Shown here one piece after another: positions 46,311 to 54,292 of a DNA stretch of 64,000 nucleotides. The position numbers and the translations under genes were made by a program. The DNA is from Carboxylicivirga longa (GTDB taxonomy: Bacteria > Bacteroidota > Bacteroidia > Bacteroidales > Marinilabiliaceae). The notes beneath the pieces were generated by a model that searched no databases, had not been told where the DNA came from, and saw only the letters and a list, made by a program, of their open reading frames with translations. The stretch spans positions 62,001 through 126,000 of the forward strand of contig NZ_JBNGOZ010000005.1 in assembly GCF_050589825.1 (NCBI RefSeq), written 5' to 3'. How positions within the stretch are numbered: position 1 is the first letter of the stretch; the number at the start of each line of letters is the position of its first letter.

Positions 46311-47681
46311 ATGCAAGATTTAAAACAATACATAGAAGACAATAAACAGCGTTTTCTGGATGAGTTGTTTGAGTTAATTCGTATTCCTTCCATTAGCTCT
46401 AAGCCCGAACATAAAGATGATATGTACCGTTGTGCTGAGGCATGGAAGAAATTGATTTTGGCAGGAGGGGCTGATAAGGCTGAGATTATGGAGACCGAGG
46501 GTAATCCGGTGGTTTATGCCGAGAAGATGATCGATCCTTCGTATCCCACTGTTTTGGTTTACGCGCATTACGATGTGCAGCCGGCCGAGCCATTGGAGCT
46601 GTGGAAATCGCCTCCTTTTGAGCCTGAGGTACGCGATGGTAAAATTTATGCCCGTGGTGCTGATGATGATAAAGGACAGGGATTTATGCATACCAAGGCT
46701 TTTGAATACCTGGTGAAAACCAATCAGCTAAAATGTAATGTGAAATTCCTCATAGAAGGCGAAGAAGAAATAGGCTCGCCTAGTCTGCCTAAGTTCTGTC
46801 AGGATAATAAGGAATTGCTGAAATCTGATGTTATTCTGGTTTCAGATACCGGCATGATTGCCCCTGATGTACCAACGATTACGACTGGTTTGCGTGGTCT
46901 TTGCTATTGGGAGGTTGAAGTGACCGGACCTAATCGCGACCTTCATTCAGGTTTGTTTGGTGGTGCTGTGGCCAACCCCATAAATGTACTGGCCAAGATG
47001 ATTACCGAAATGGTGGATGAGAACGGTCATATTACTGTGCCCGGTTTCTACGATGATGTGGTGGAAGTGTCAGCCGACGAGCGTGCCTTAATGGCCAAAG
47101 CACCCTACAGTGAGAAAGCCTACAAAGAAGCACTTGATGTGGAAGAACTGGCTGGTGAGAAAGGATTCACCACCAATGAACGCACAGGTATTCGTCCGTC
47201 ATTCGATGTTTGTGGTATTTGGGGAGGCTACACAGGCGAGGGTGCAAAAACCGTATTGCCTTCCAAAGCCTATGCGAAAATATCATCGCGCCTGGTGCCT
47301 GATCAGGATCATAAGAAACTGGCAGAATTGTTCTGCAAGCATTTTGAGTCTATTGCGCCTAAGAGTGTTAAGGTGAAGGTGAAGCATTTACATGGTGGTC
47401 AAGCCTATGGTTGCCCGATTGATTTACCGGCCTATAAGGCTGCCGAAAAAGCCTGTGAAACGGTTTATGGCGATCGTCCGGTGCCTGTGCGAAGCGGAGG
47501 TTCTATTCCTATTATCTCTGATTTTGAGCGCATACTGGGTGTTAAGTCTGTGTTGATGGGCTTTGGTCTGGAGGCTGATGCTATCCACTCACCCAATGAA
47601 AATTTCCCGCTTGAGCAGTTTTATAATGGTATCAACACCATACCCTATTTTTATAAGTACTTTGCTGAATTAGGAAAATAA
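46311..47681 (+). CDS. M20 family dipeptidase/metallopeptidase
   Basis: The protein has 456 residues and is cytoplasmic. The two-zinc site of M20 peptidases is visible: VLVYAHYDVQPAEP (His and following Asp), RGADDDKGQG (bridging Asp), LIEGEEEIGSPSL (catalytic and ligand Glu), and a C-terminal His in EADAIHSPNENF. The lid domain has DLHSGLFGGAVANP and RSGGSIPII. The length and motifs suit the carnosinase/CPDG2-like dipeptidases. It is likely an amino-dipeptidase. It is monocistronic with a terminator at 47742-47778. Confidence 0.94.
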   Translation: MQDLKQYIEDNKQRFLDELFELIRIPSISSKPEHKDDMYRCAEAWKKLILAGGADKAEIMETEGNPVVYAEKMIDPSYPTVLVYAHYDVQPAEPLELWKSPPFEPEVRDGKIYARGADDDKGQGFMHTKAFEYLVKTNQLKCNVKFLIEGEEEIGSPSLPKFCQDNKELLKSDVILVSDTGMIAPDVPTITTGLRGLCYWEVEVTGPNRDLHSGLFGGAVANPINVLAKMITEMVDENGHITVPGFYDDVVEVSADERALMAKAPYSEKAYKEALDVEELAGEKGFTTNERTGIRPSFDVCGIWGGYTGEGAKTVLPSKAYAKISSRLVPDQDHKKLAELFCKHFESIAPKSVKVKVKHLHGGQAYGCPIDLPAYKAAEKACETVYGDRPVPVRSGGSIPIISDFERILGVKSVLMGFGLEADAIHSPNENFPLEQFYNGINTIPYFYKYFAELGK

Positions 47682-47741
47682 ACACTGAACGCCATAGCGT
47701 CATTTGAATCGTACAGAGTGGCGATCGAATGTGAGATATAA

Positions 47742-47778
47742 AAAGAGCCTTTCTGCTTATGTAGTTAGGTTCTTTTTT
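47742..47778 (+). terminator. Intrinsic terminator of the M20 peptidase gene
   Basis: Arms aaagagcct (47742-47750) and aggttcttt (47767-47775), with one G-U, are followed by T (to 47778). It lies 60 bases past the stop. Confidence 0.7.
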
Positions 47779-47943
47779 ATTTAAAGGTCTTTTTTTTGTT
47801 ATCACTTCTTGTTTTTAGGGGTTATAAACGTTTGATTTGTTATTATACTGAGTTAACCCTGATTATTGGAGGGTTGTTTTGTTAAAAAGCAATTATTTTT
47901 ACAATTAACTCCCTAATGTGTGGCGGTTAAAATATAAAATTCA

Positions 47944-47951
47944 TATTTTTG
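47944..47951 (+). promoter_or_regulatory. -7 element of the glutamine synthetase gene
   Basis: TATTTTTG, 32 bases before the ATG at 47983. No -33 TTG was found. There is no -24/-12 sigma-54 pattern, so nitrogen control by that route is not supported. Confidence 0.5.
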
Positions 47952-47982
47952 CTAGCGCTAACTCAATAAAAACAGAAACGTT

Positions 47983-50172
47983 ATGGCTAAATTAAGATTT
48001 CAGGCATTGTCTGAACTGATGAACAGGGAGGCAAGAGAAGTGAGTTTTCCCTCGGCAAAAGTAACCGATTACTACGGAGAGCTGGTATTTAATAAAGAAT
48101 CGATGTCCAGGTATTTATCACAGGATGCCTATAAAGCTGTAATGGTGGCCATTGATAAGGGAGATACCATCGACCGTAAGGTAGCCGATAGTGTGGCTTC
48201 AGGCATGAAGGCATGGGCCATGGAGCGCGGGGCAACTCATTACACGCACTGGTTTCAGCCATTAACAGATGGTACTGCCGAAAAGCACGACCGTTTTCTT
48301 GACTATGGTGATAATGGCAGCATGATTGAATCATTTTCGGGCAAACTGTTGGCACAGCAGGAGCCTGATGCCTCGTCTTTCCCCTCAGGAGGGATTCGCC
48401 AAACCTTTGAGGCTCGAGGATATACGGCGTGGGATGTTTCATCGCCGGCCTTTATTATCGGTACCACTTTATGTATTCCCACCGTATTTATCTCTTACAC
48501 GGGCGAAGCATTAGATTATAAAACACCTTTGCTGAAAGCTCTGCAGGCTGTGGATAAGGCAGCTGTGGGGGTAGCGCAGTATTTTGATAAAGATGTGCGT
48601 AAGGTGCATACCAACCTGGGCTGGGAGCAAGAGTATTTCCTGATTGATACCGCCTTATTTCAGGCGCGTCCCGACCTTATGGTGACCGGCCGCACCCTGA
48701 TGGGGCACTCATCAGCCAAAGATCAGCAGTTAGATGATCATTATTTTGGATCGATACCCGAGCGGGTTACCAATTATATGATTGAGTTGGAGATAGAGTG
48801 TCATAAGCTGGGTATACCGGTAAAGACCCGCCATAATGAGGTGGCACCCAATCAGTTTGAGTTAGCACCGATTTACGAAGAAGCCAACCTTGCCAACGAT
48901 CATAATCAACTGCTGATGGATGTGATGAAGCGGGTAGCCCGTCATCATAAATTTGAAGTGATACTGCATGAAAAGCCATTTGCCGGCATTAATGGATCGG
49001 GTAAGCACAATAACTGGTCCCTTCAAACCGATAAAGGAGTAGTATTGTTTTCACCGGGTAAAAACCCCAAAAGCAACTTGCAATTCTTAACCTTTGTGGT
49101 GAATGCCATCGCTGCGGTATATCGCAGCCAGGATCTGCTTCGTGCATCTATCTCAACGGCTTCTAATAGTCACCGATTAGGCGCCCACGAGGCACCTCCG
49201 GCCATTATTTCTGTTTTTACGGGATCTCAGATTGAGGATATGTTCGATAACCTGGCCGAGCGCATTACTGATCAGAAGATGACGCCGGACGAGAAGACAG
49301 CTCTTAAATTGGGTATTGGACGCATCCCTGAGATTCTATTGGACAATACAGATCGTAACCGAACTTCACCTTTCGCCTTCACGGGTAACCGTTTTGAGTT
49401 TCGTGCTGTAGGCTCTATGACCAACTGTGCAGCGCCCCTGACCGTTTTAAGTGCCGCCATGACTACTCAGCTCGAGGAGTTTAAAAGAGATGTAGATGCC
49501 TTGATTGAGGAGGGTGTTAAAAAGGATGAGGCCATTTTCCAAACCCTTAAAAAGCTGATTCTTGAATCGAGTCCGGTGCGCTTTAATGGTGATGGATACT
49601 CGACAAACTGGACAGAGGAAGCGGCTAAGCGTGGTCTGACCAATATTACCTCTGTACCTGAGGCCATCTCGAAATATTTGGATCCTGCAAATAAGAAAAT
49701 CATGGTCGATACAGGAATCCTTACGGAGCGTGAGCTGGAGGCTCGTGCTGAGGTGGAGATGGAGAAATTTATGAAAAAGGTACAGATTGAGGCGCGTGTG
49801 CTGGGTGATTTGGCCATTAACCACATTGTGCCTACGGCCATACAGTACCAAACCCAATTGATACAAAATGTACAGGGTATGCGTGATATCTTCGATGAGC
49901 AGGAGTTTGAGGAGCTGACAGGATCACGTAGAGTACTTATTAGAAAAATATCCTCACATGTATCGGCCATCAAAGCAAAGGTGAGCGAGATGATTGAGGC
50001 TCGTAAGCGTTGTAATGTAATTGAGTCGGAGACTGAAAAGGCCTATGCCTACGATCGTGAGGTGCGTCCTTATCTGGATGATATCCGTTATCACATCGAT
50101 AAGCTGGAGCTGATTGTGGACAATGAAATGTGGCCATTACCAAAATATCGCGAACTATTATTCTTTAGATAG
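47983..50172 (+). CDS. glnN: Glutamine synthetase type III
   Basis: The protein has 729 residues, the size of GSIII (other bacterial forms are about 450). It makes glutamine from glutamate, ammonia and ATP. The core holds THYTHWFQPLTDGTAEKHDRF, GWEQEYFLID (metal Glu), RHNEVAPNQFELAPIYEEANLANDHNQLLMDVM, EKPFAGINGSGKHNNWSL and NRTSPFAFTGNRFEFRAVGS. A GSIII-specific N-terminal region and long C-terminal extension flank it. Type III enzymes form hexameric double rings. It is the window's central nitrogen-assimilation gene. It is monocistronic, ending at a strong terminator. Confidence 0.97.
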   Translation: MAKLRFQALSELMNREAREVSFPSAKVTDYYGELVFNKESMSRYLSQDAYKAVMVAIDKGDTIDRKVADSVASGMKAWAMERGATHYTHWFQPLTDGTAEKHDRFLDYGDNGSMIESFSGKLLAQQEPDASSFPSGGIRQTFEARGYTAWDVSSPAFIIGTTLCIPTVFISYTGEALDYKTPLLKALQAVDKAAVGVAQYFDKDVRKVHTNLGWEQEYFLIDTALFQARPDLMVTGRTLMGHSSAKDQQLDDHYFGSIPERVTNYMIELEIECHKLGIPVKTRHNEVAPNQFELAPIYEEANLANDHNQLLMDVMKRVARHHKFEVILHEKPFAGINGSGKHNNWSLQTDKGVVLFSPGKNPKSNLQFLTFVVNAIAAVYRSQDLLRASISTASNSHRLGAHEAPPAIISVFTGSQIEDMFDNLAERITDQKMTPDEKTALKLGIGRIPEILLDNTDRNRTSPFAFTGNRFEFRAVGSMTNCAAPLTVLSAAMTTQLEEFKRDVDALIEEGVKKDEAIFQTLKKLILESSPVRFNGDGYSTNWTEEAAKRGLTNITSVPEAISKYLDPANKKIMVDTGILTERELEARAEVEMEKFMKKVQIEARVLGDLAINHIVPTAIQYQTQLIQNVQGMRDIFDEQEFEELTGSRRVLIRKISSHVSAIKAKVSEMIEARKRCNVIESETEKAYAYDREVRPYLDDIRYHIDKLELIVDNEMWPLPKYRELLFFR

Positions 50173-50196
50173 ATCGAAATAAAAAAATCTACAACT

Positions 50197-50231
50197 AAAA
50201 AAGGTTGCAGCCCTGCTGCAACCTTTTTTTT
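50197..50231 (+). terminator. Strong intrinsic terminator of the glutamine synthetase gene
   Basis: A 14-bp stem pairs 50197-50210 (ending ggttgcag) with 50216-50229 (beginning ctgcaacc) around a 5-base loop. A T-run is included. It lies 24 bases past the stop. Confidence 0.92.
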
Positions 50232-50348
50232 GAATAATACCCAAAAGTTTCGTCTAAACTTTAAAACATGCCTCTTCTGCCTAATTGTGTAGCATAATCC
50301 CGAAATAACAACTGCAGCACAGTTGAATTATTTATTTTTAGATCCGGG

Positions 50349-50385
50349 AATTGTACCTGATCCTTTAAGGGGATTAGGTATAATT
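50349..50385. repeat. Long inverted repeat, 15-bp arms, resembling IS ends
   Basis: Arms aattgtacctgatcc (50349-50363) and ggattaggtataatt (50371-50385) match at 13 of 15. The plus-strand RNA would pair the two others as G-U. Each arm resembles the IS-end string at 39796-39812. It lies between glutamine synthetase and elbB. Confidence 0.6.
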
Positions 50386-50397
50386 AAAGATTTCTCA

Positions 50398-51054
50398 TCA
50401 GGCCATTTGTAATACTGCCTGTGTTACTTTTTCGGCCCCCTCAGCAATCTGAAGTATATTGGCATCCAGCATGTAGCAGGGGGTGGTGGCTACTTTGTTG
50501 GACTCATCCACAATCACCTCGCCATGATCGGTGGTGACATGATTTCCACCCATGGCCTCGATCGCTTGTGCCGTGCCTTCATCCTGTCCGATGGTTACAG
50601 TTATATCTCCAAGTATTTTAGTGATAACAGCGGGGGCAATGCACAGGGCACCAATGGGTTTACCGGCAGCATGGGTGGTTTTAACCGCGTGTTCTGTATC
50701 AGCATCGATGGTGCAGTTGGGGCCATCAAAGGCCACGGTGCTCAGGTTTTTGGCGGCTCCGAATCCGCCGGGCAGCATCAGGGCATCAAAGTCACCTGCC
50801 TTGTAGGTACTTAGAGCCTTGATTTGACCGCGGGCAATGCGAGCCGCTTCAATCAATACATTTCGTTTTTCATCTGTGGGTTCGCCCGTGAGATGATTGA
50901 TTACGTGGTGCTGCTCTATATCGGGGGCAAAAAGGGTGTATTCAGCACCTTGCCTGGCAATGGCAAGCAGGGTTAATACCGATTCGTGAATCTCAGCCCC
51001 ATCGTAAACACCACATCCCGAAAGGATGACGGCAATTTGTTTTTTTGTTGTCAT
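50398..51054 (-). CDS. elbB: Isoprenoid-biosynthesis-associated glyoxalase ElbB (DJ-1/PfpI superfamily)
   Basis: The protein has 218 residues, full length. ElbB family motifs are VILSGCGVYDGAEIHESV at the N-terminus, FDALMLPGGFGAAKNLS, and the nucleophile elbow GKPIGALCIAPAVI with the catalytic Cys. E. coli ElbB shows glyoxalase activity in vitro. The name derives from a link to early isoprenoid synthesis. It is cytoplasmic and monocistronic. Confidence 0.95.
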   Translation of the reverse strand: MTTKKQIAVILSGCGVYDGAEIHESVLTLLAIARQGAEYTLFAPDIEQHHVINHLTGEPTDEKRNVLIEAARIARGQIKALSTYKAGDFDALMLPGGFGAAKNLSTVAFDGPNCTIDADTEHAVKTTHAAGKPIGALCIAPAVITKILGDITVTIGQDEGTAQAIEAMGGNHVTTDHGEVIVDESNKVATTPCYMLDANILQIAEGAEKVTQAVLQMA

Positions 51055-51215
51055 ATCAATGGTAGTTTGTTGAGCTAATAAATTTATTAAAAATACGGGA
51101 GTTAAATAAATTTTCGCACCATGGCTTACTATTCTGCTTTACCCTCAGAGGGGTGAATTCCTTTCAGCATTGAGGATGGCAAAAAATAGGATAGCTTTGT
51201 GCGAGGTGCGTCCAT

Positions 51216-51244
51216 AAAAAAAGGCAACCTCTTCGGCTGCCTTT
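51216..51244 (-). terminator. Intrinsic terminator of the large M16 protease gene
   Basis: Arms aaaggcaacc (51220-51229) and ggctgccttt (51235-51244) pair on the minus-strand RNA with one G-U. A T-run follows (complement of 51216-51222). It lies 21 bases past the stop. Confidence 0.85.
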
Positions 51245-51264
51245 TCCAATTTCAATGATGGTGA

Positions 51265-54078
51265 TTAGTCCTCTTGCGGAACAAATACCACCTCTATCTT
51301 ATCGGCTTTCTTGAAGAATTTCTTGGCCAGTTTTTTGGTGCTCTTGGCATCGATGCTTTCGATTACGTCTTCGTAATTTTCAGTCAGCGCCATGTTAGTA
51401 CCATCGATGTAATAGCCACGGATGTTATTCATCCAGTAGGCATTGTGCTCTTTGCTCTCGGCTCGGCTCTTCAGCATGTTCTTGCGTGTCTTATCCAAAT
51501 CCTCGCGGGTAGCCCCCTCCTTCATCAGCTTATCAATTTCGGCATAAACCAGGGGAATAAGTTCGCTAGCACGTTCCGGGTCACAGTCGAATTGAATGGC
51601 CAAAATGCCTTCAGCATCCGGGTAGTGACTGGTGGATGATTGTACGGCAACTCCGTAGGTGCCACCTTCCTTTTCGCGGATGCTTTCGGTGTAGCGCAGT
51701 CTTAAAACCGAACTTAGTACCGACATGCCAATGCGATTTTGTGGTGTATAGTCAAGGTCGCTATTATAGAAGATCGATACGGTAGCTTTAGGTTCTGTAA
51801 GCTTTAACGGTATGGTTTTTTGCGTAAGGCCTTCAGGACCTTCAACATTGTTATCCACCCAGTTTTCGCGTGTTTCCTCCGAGTTAATGGCACCCAAATA
51901 TTTGCATGCTATGCTTTTGGCTGTCTCTTTATCGATATCGCCCACAATGAAAAAAGTGAAGTCGGCCGCATTACTAAAGCGCTCCTTGTAAATGGCTTGC
52001 ATGCGATCAAAGGATACCCTATTCAGGTATTCAGTATCAAAAATCAGGTTGCGCTCGTGATAGTTAGAGCGTATCTGGCTGATGCTATCCTGCATAATTT
52101 TTTTAGGATTATCACCCATATTAGCCACATAGGCCTTGTAACGTGCCATTAGCGCATTGTGAGCCTCCTCATCAAAGCGGGGCTGCTCAAAATGCAGATA
52201 AGCCAACTGCATCATGGTTTCAAAATCCTGAGTGCGACATTTCCCATTAATTGACTCAGAGAGGCCTCCAATGTTAAAGTCAACAGACACACTCTTGCCA
52301 CTCAGGGCTTTTTGTAGGGATATGGCATCATAGTTGCCAATTCCTGAGGCTGGAATGAAATCAGCTGCCATACTTGCCGATGGTAGGTCTTTAACATCGT
52401 ACAATGACGATCCACCCTTGCTGTAGCTGGTCATGGCTACCTGATTTTTATTGTAATCGGCAAAGCGATATACCACTTTTGTGTTGTTGTTAAGGGTCCA
52501 TTCAACGGCATCCAGCTCGGGTAGCTCACGTTCCGATATCACCTTGCCTTCTACGGGTAACTCTTCTACCAGCGAGGTGTTTACTACTTCATCAATATAG
52601 GCGTCAATGGCAGTATTGCTTTCTACTGCATTTACTATGGCGAAGGCTTTGTCCTTATCAAGATGTGTAATGCCTTCTTTTTCTGGTCCACTTACAATGA
52701 TCACCCGGTTTTCATCCGTGTACATCTTATTAAAATAGGCTTTCAGCTCATCCGTTGTGATGGAAGGGATAACCTGCTTCGCAAATTCATATTCGTATTC
52801 GATGCCTGGCGTGGGTACGTTTTCAAGATACAATTCTGCAATTTCGCGACAGTAGCTGTCGTGATTAATTTTATCGCGCTGCTTATAGTAATTCTCGAAA
52901 TTAAGGAGCATCGCTGTTTGGGCACGTTCCAGTTCTCCGGATGTAAAACCAAAGCGTTTGATGCGCTCTACTTCGGTTAATATGGCTTCAAAAGCCTTGG
53001 CTTCTTCATTTTCCTTGGCCGTTGTGTTAATGCTCAGCATGCTTACGGTGCGAGGATAGTCAGAAAACCCTATCGAGGCATTGATAAAAGGAGGATTGCC
53101 TTTTTGCAGTAGTTCGTTAATGCGGTTGGCAGCCATGCTGCGAATGAGGCTCCTCATATAATTGGTAAGCAGGGTATTGTAATTCTTGTCGTCCGCAGAT
53201 TCTGCTTTATGGCGGATGTACATGGCTACGCTTGATTGTGGATTTTCCTTGTCGAGAGCGAGTTGAAAAGTCGTCTCATCCTTGGGTTCCACGTTCACTT
53301 CGTAACGTTTCTTGGGGTTGCTAATCGCCGGTATCTTCGAAAAGAGTTTAATTACTTTTTGCTCCATTTCGGCTGCATCAAAATCTCCTACCACAGCAAC
53401 GGCTTGTAGGTCGGTGCGGTACCAGTCGTGGTAGAAACGGCGCAACTCATCGTAGTCAAAGCCTTTAATCACGTCCAGCTCTCCAATCACGTCGCGTTCT
53501 GCATATTTGGAGTTATTCATTAAAGCAGGCATCATTTTGGCACGTGTCCGGAAACTAGCATCGCGGCGTGTACGCCACTCCTCTGATATAACCCCGCGCT
53601 CGGCATCAATCTCTTCTTCTTCCAGCAAGAGATAGTTCGACCAATCGTGCAGGATAAGCAGGCAAGTATCCATCAGTCCATTGGGAGCTACCGGCACGTT
53701 GGAAATATTATACACAGTTTCATCCTGCGCTGTGTAGGCATTGATGTTACGGCCAAAGGCAATTCCGTGTTTCTCCAGTGAGGAGATCACTCCTTTGCCG
53801 GGGAAATGCTTGGTGCCGTTAAAGGCCATGTGTTCCAGGAAGTGGGCCAGTCCGTCTTGTGAGTCATCTTCCAGAATACCACCCACATTTTGTATGATGT
53901 AAAAGCTGGCGCGTTCTTTGGGTTCTTTATTATGACGAATGTAATAGGTCAGTCCATTGTCAAGTACGCCCGTCCTAATCTCTGGGTCGATGGGCACAGG
54001 TGCGTTCAAATCGAACTGTGCACTGGTGTTGCCTAACACTAAAAATAGTGCGAGGGCAAGTGAAAATAATTGTTTCAT
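51265..54078 (-). CDS. Secreted M16 family zinc peptidase, two-module (PqqL/pitrilysin-like)
   Basis: The protein has 937 residues. A signal peptide (1-21, ending GNTSAQ) targets it to the periplasm or beyond. Module 1 has the zinc motif in GLAHFLEHMAFNGT and the third-ligand Glu in EIDAERGVISEEWRTR. The later modules keep the M16 fold without a second HxxEH. Family features include GRNINAYTAQDETVYNI and the C-terminal clamp RLRYTESIREKEGGTYGVAV. The length and two tandem M16 halves match PqqL-type proteases, which process or degrade peptides. It is monocistronic. Confidence 0.94.
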   Translation of the reverse strand: MKQLFSLALALFLVLGNTSAQFDLNAPVPIDPEIRTGVLDNGLTYYIRHNKEPKERASFYIIQNVGGILEDDSQDGLAHFLEHMAFNGTKHFPGKGVISSLEKHGIAFGRNINAYTAQDETVYNISNVPVAPNGLMDTCLLILHDWSNYLLLEEEEIDAERGVISEEWRTRRDASFRTRAKMMPALMNNSKYAERDVIGELDVIKGFDYDELRRFYHDWYRTDLQAVAVVGDFDAAEMEQKVIKLFSKIPAISNPKKRYEVNVEPKDETTFQLALDKENPQSSVAMYIRHKAESADDKNYNTLLTNYMRSLIRSMAANRINELLQKGNPPFINASIGFSDYPRTVSMLSINTTAKENEEAKAFEAILTEVERIKRFGFTSGELERAQTAMLLNFENYYKQRDKINHDSYCREIAELYLENVPTPGIEYEYEFAKQVIPSITTDELKAYFNKMYTDENRVIIVSGPEKEGITHLDKDKAFAIVNAVESNTAIDAYIDEVVNTSLVEELPVEGKVISERELPELDAVEWTLNNNTKVVYRFADYNKNQVAMTSYSKGGSSLYDVKDLPSASMAADFIPASGIGNYDAISLQKALSGKSVSVDFNIGGLSESINGKCRTQDFETMMQLAYLHFEQPRFDEEAHNALMARYKAYVANMGDNPKKIMQDSISQIRSNYHERNLIFDTEYLNRVSFDRMQAIYKERFSNAADFTFFIVGDIDKETAKSIACKYLGAINSEETRENWVDNNVEGPEGLTQKTIPLKLTEPKATVSIFYNSDLDYTPQNRIGMSVLSSVLRLRYTESIREKEGGTYGVAVQSSTSHYPDAEGILAIQFDCDPERASELIPLVYAEIDKLMKEGATREDLDKTRKNMLKSRAESKEHNAYWMNNIRGYYIDGTNMALTENYEDVIESIDAKSTKKLAKKFFKKADKIEVVFVPQED

Positions 54079-54249
54079 TTGGTCAGTTTTTATTTTTCAT
54101 TATTTGTGTAGCGAGTGTATTCAATTATCATTTTTATTGTATTGCCTGGGATAAGGCCTGGGTATGAGATAGGGGTGCGTCCGACAAAGCAAATATATTA
54201 TTTTTGCTTTTATGGAGAACATGACTCTTTGCACAAAGGTTTATAAAAG

Positions 54250-54284
54250 CACCGGAGGCAGCGTTGTTTTGGCTACCTCCGGTG
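54250..54284 (-). terminator. Terminator of the cytochrome operon
   Basis: Arms caccggagg (54250-54258) and cctccggtg (54276-54284) lie 9 bases past the octaheme gene stop. T-rich sequence follows on the minus strand (complement of 54241-54249). Confidence 0.75.
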
Positions 54285-54292
54285 TTGGCTTT

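Larger units (their letters stand above)
47682..47982. other. Intergenic region before glutamine synthetase (301 bp)
   Basis: It holds the M20 terminator (47742-47778) and the glutamine synthetase promoter element (47944-47951). No coding frame or RNA gene was seen. Confidence 0.6.

Noticed and set aside
47881..47982. Sigma-54 promoter for glutamine synthetase
   Set aside because: No TGGCA-N7-TTGC-type -24/-12 pair was found; a TAnnTTTG element explains expression better.
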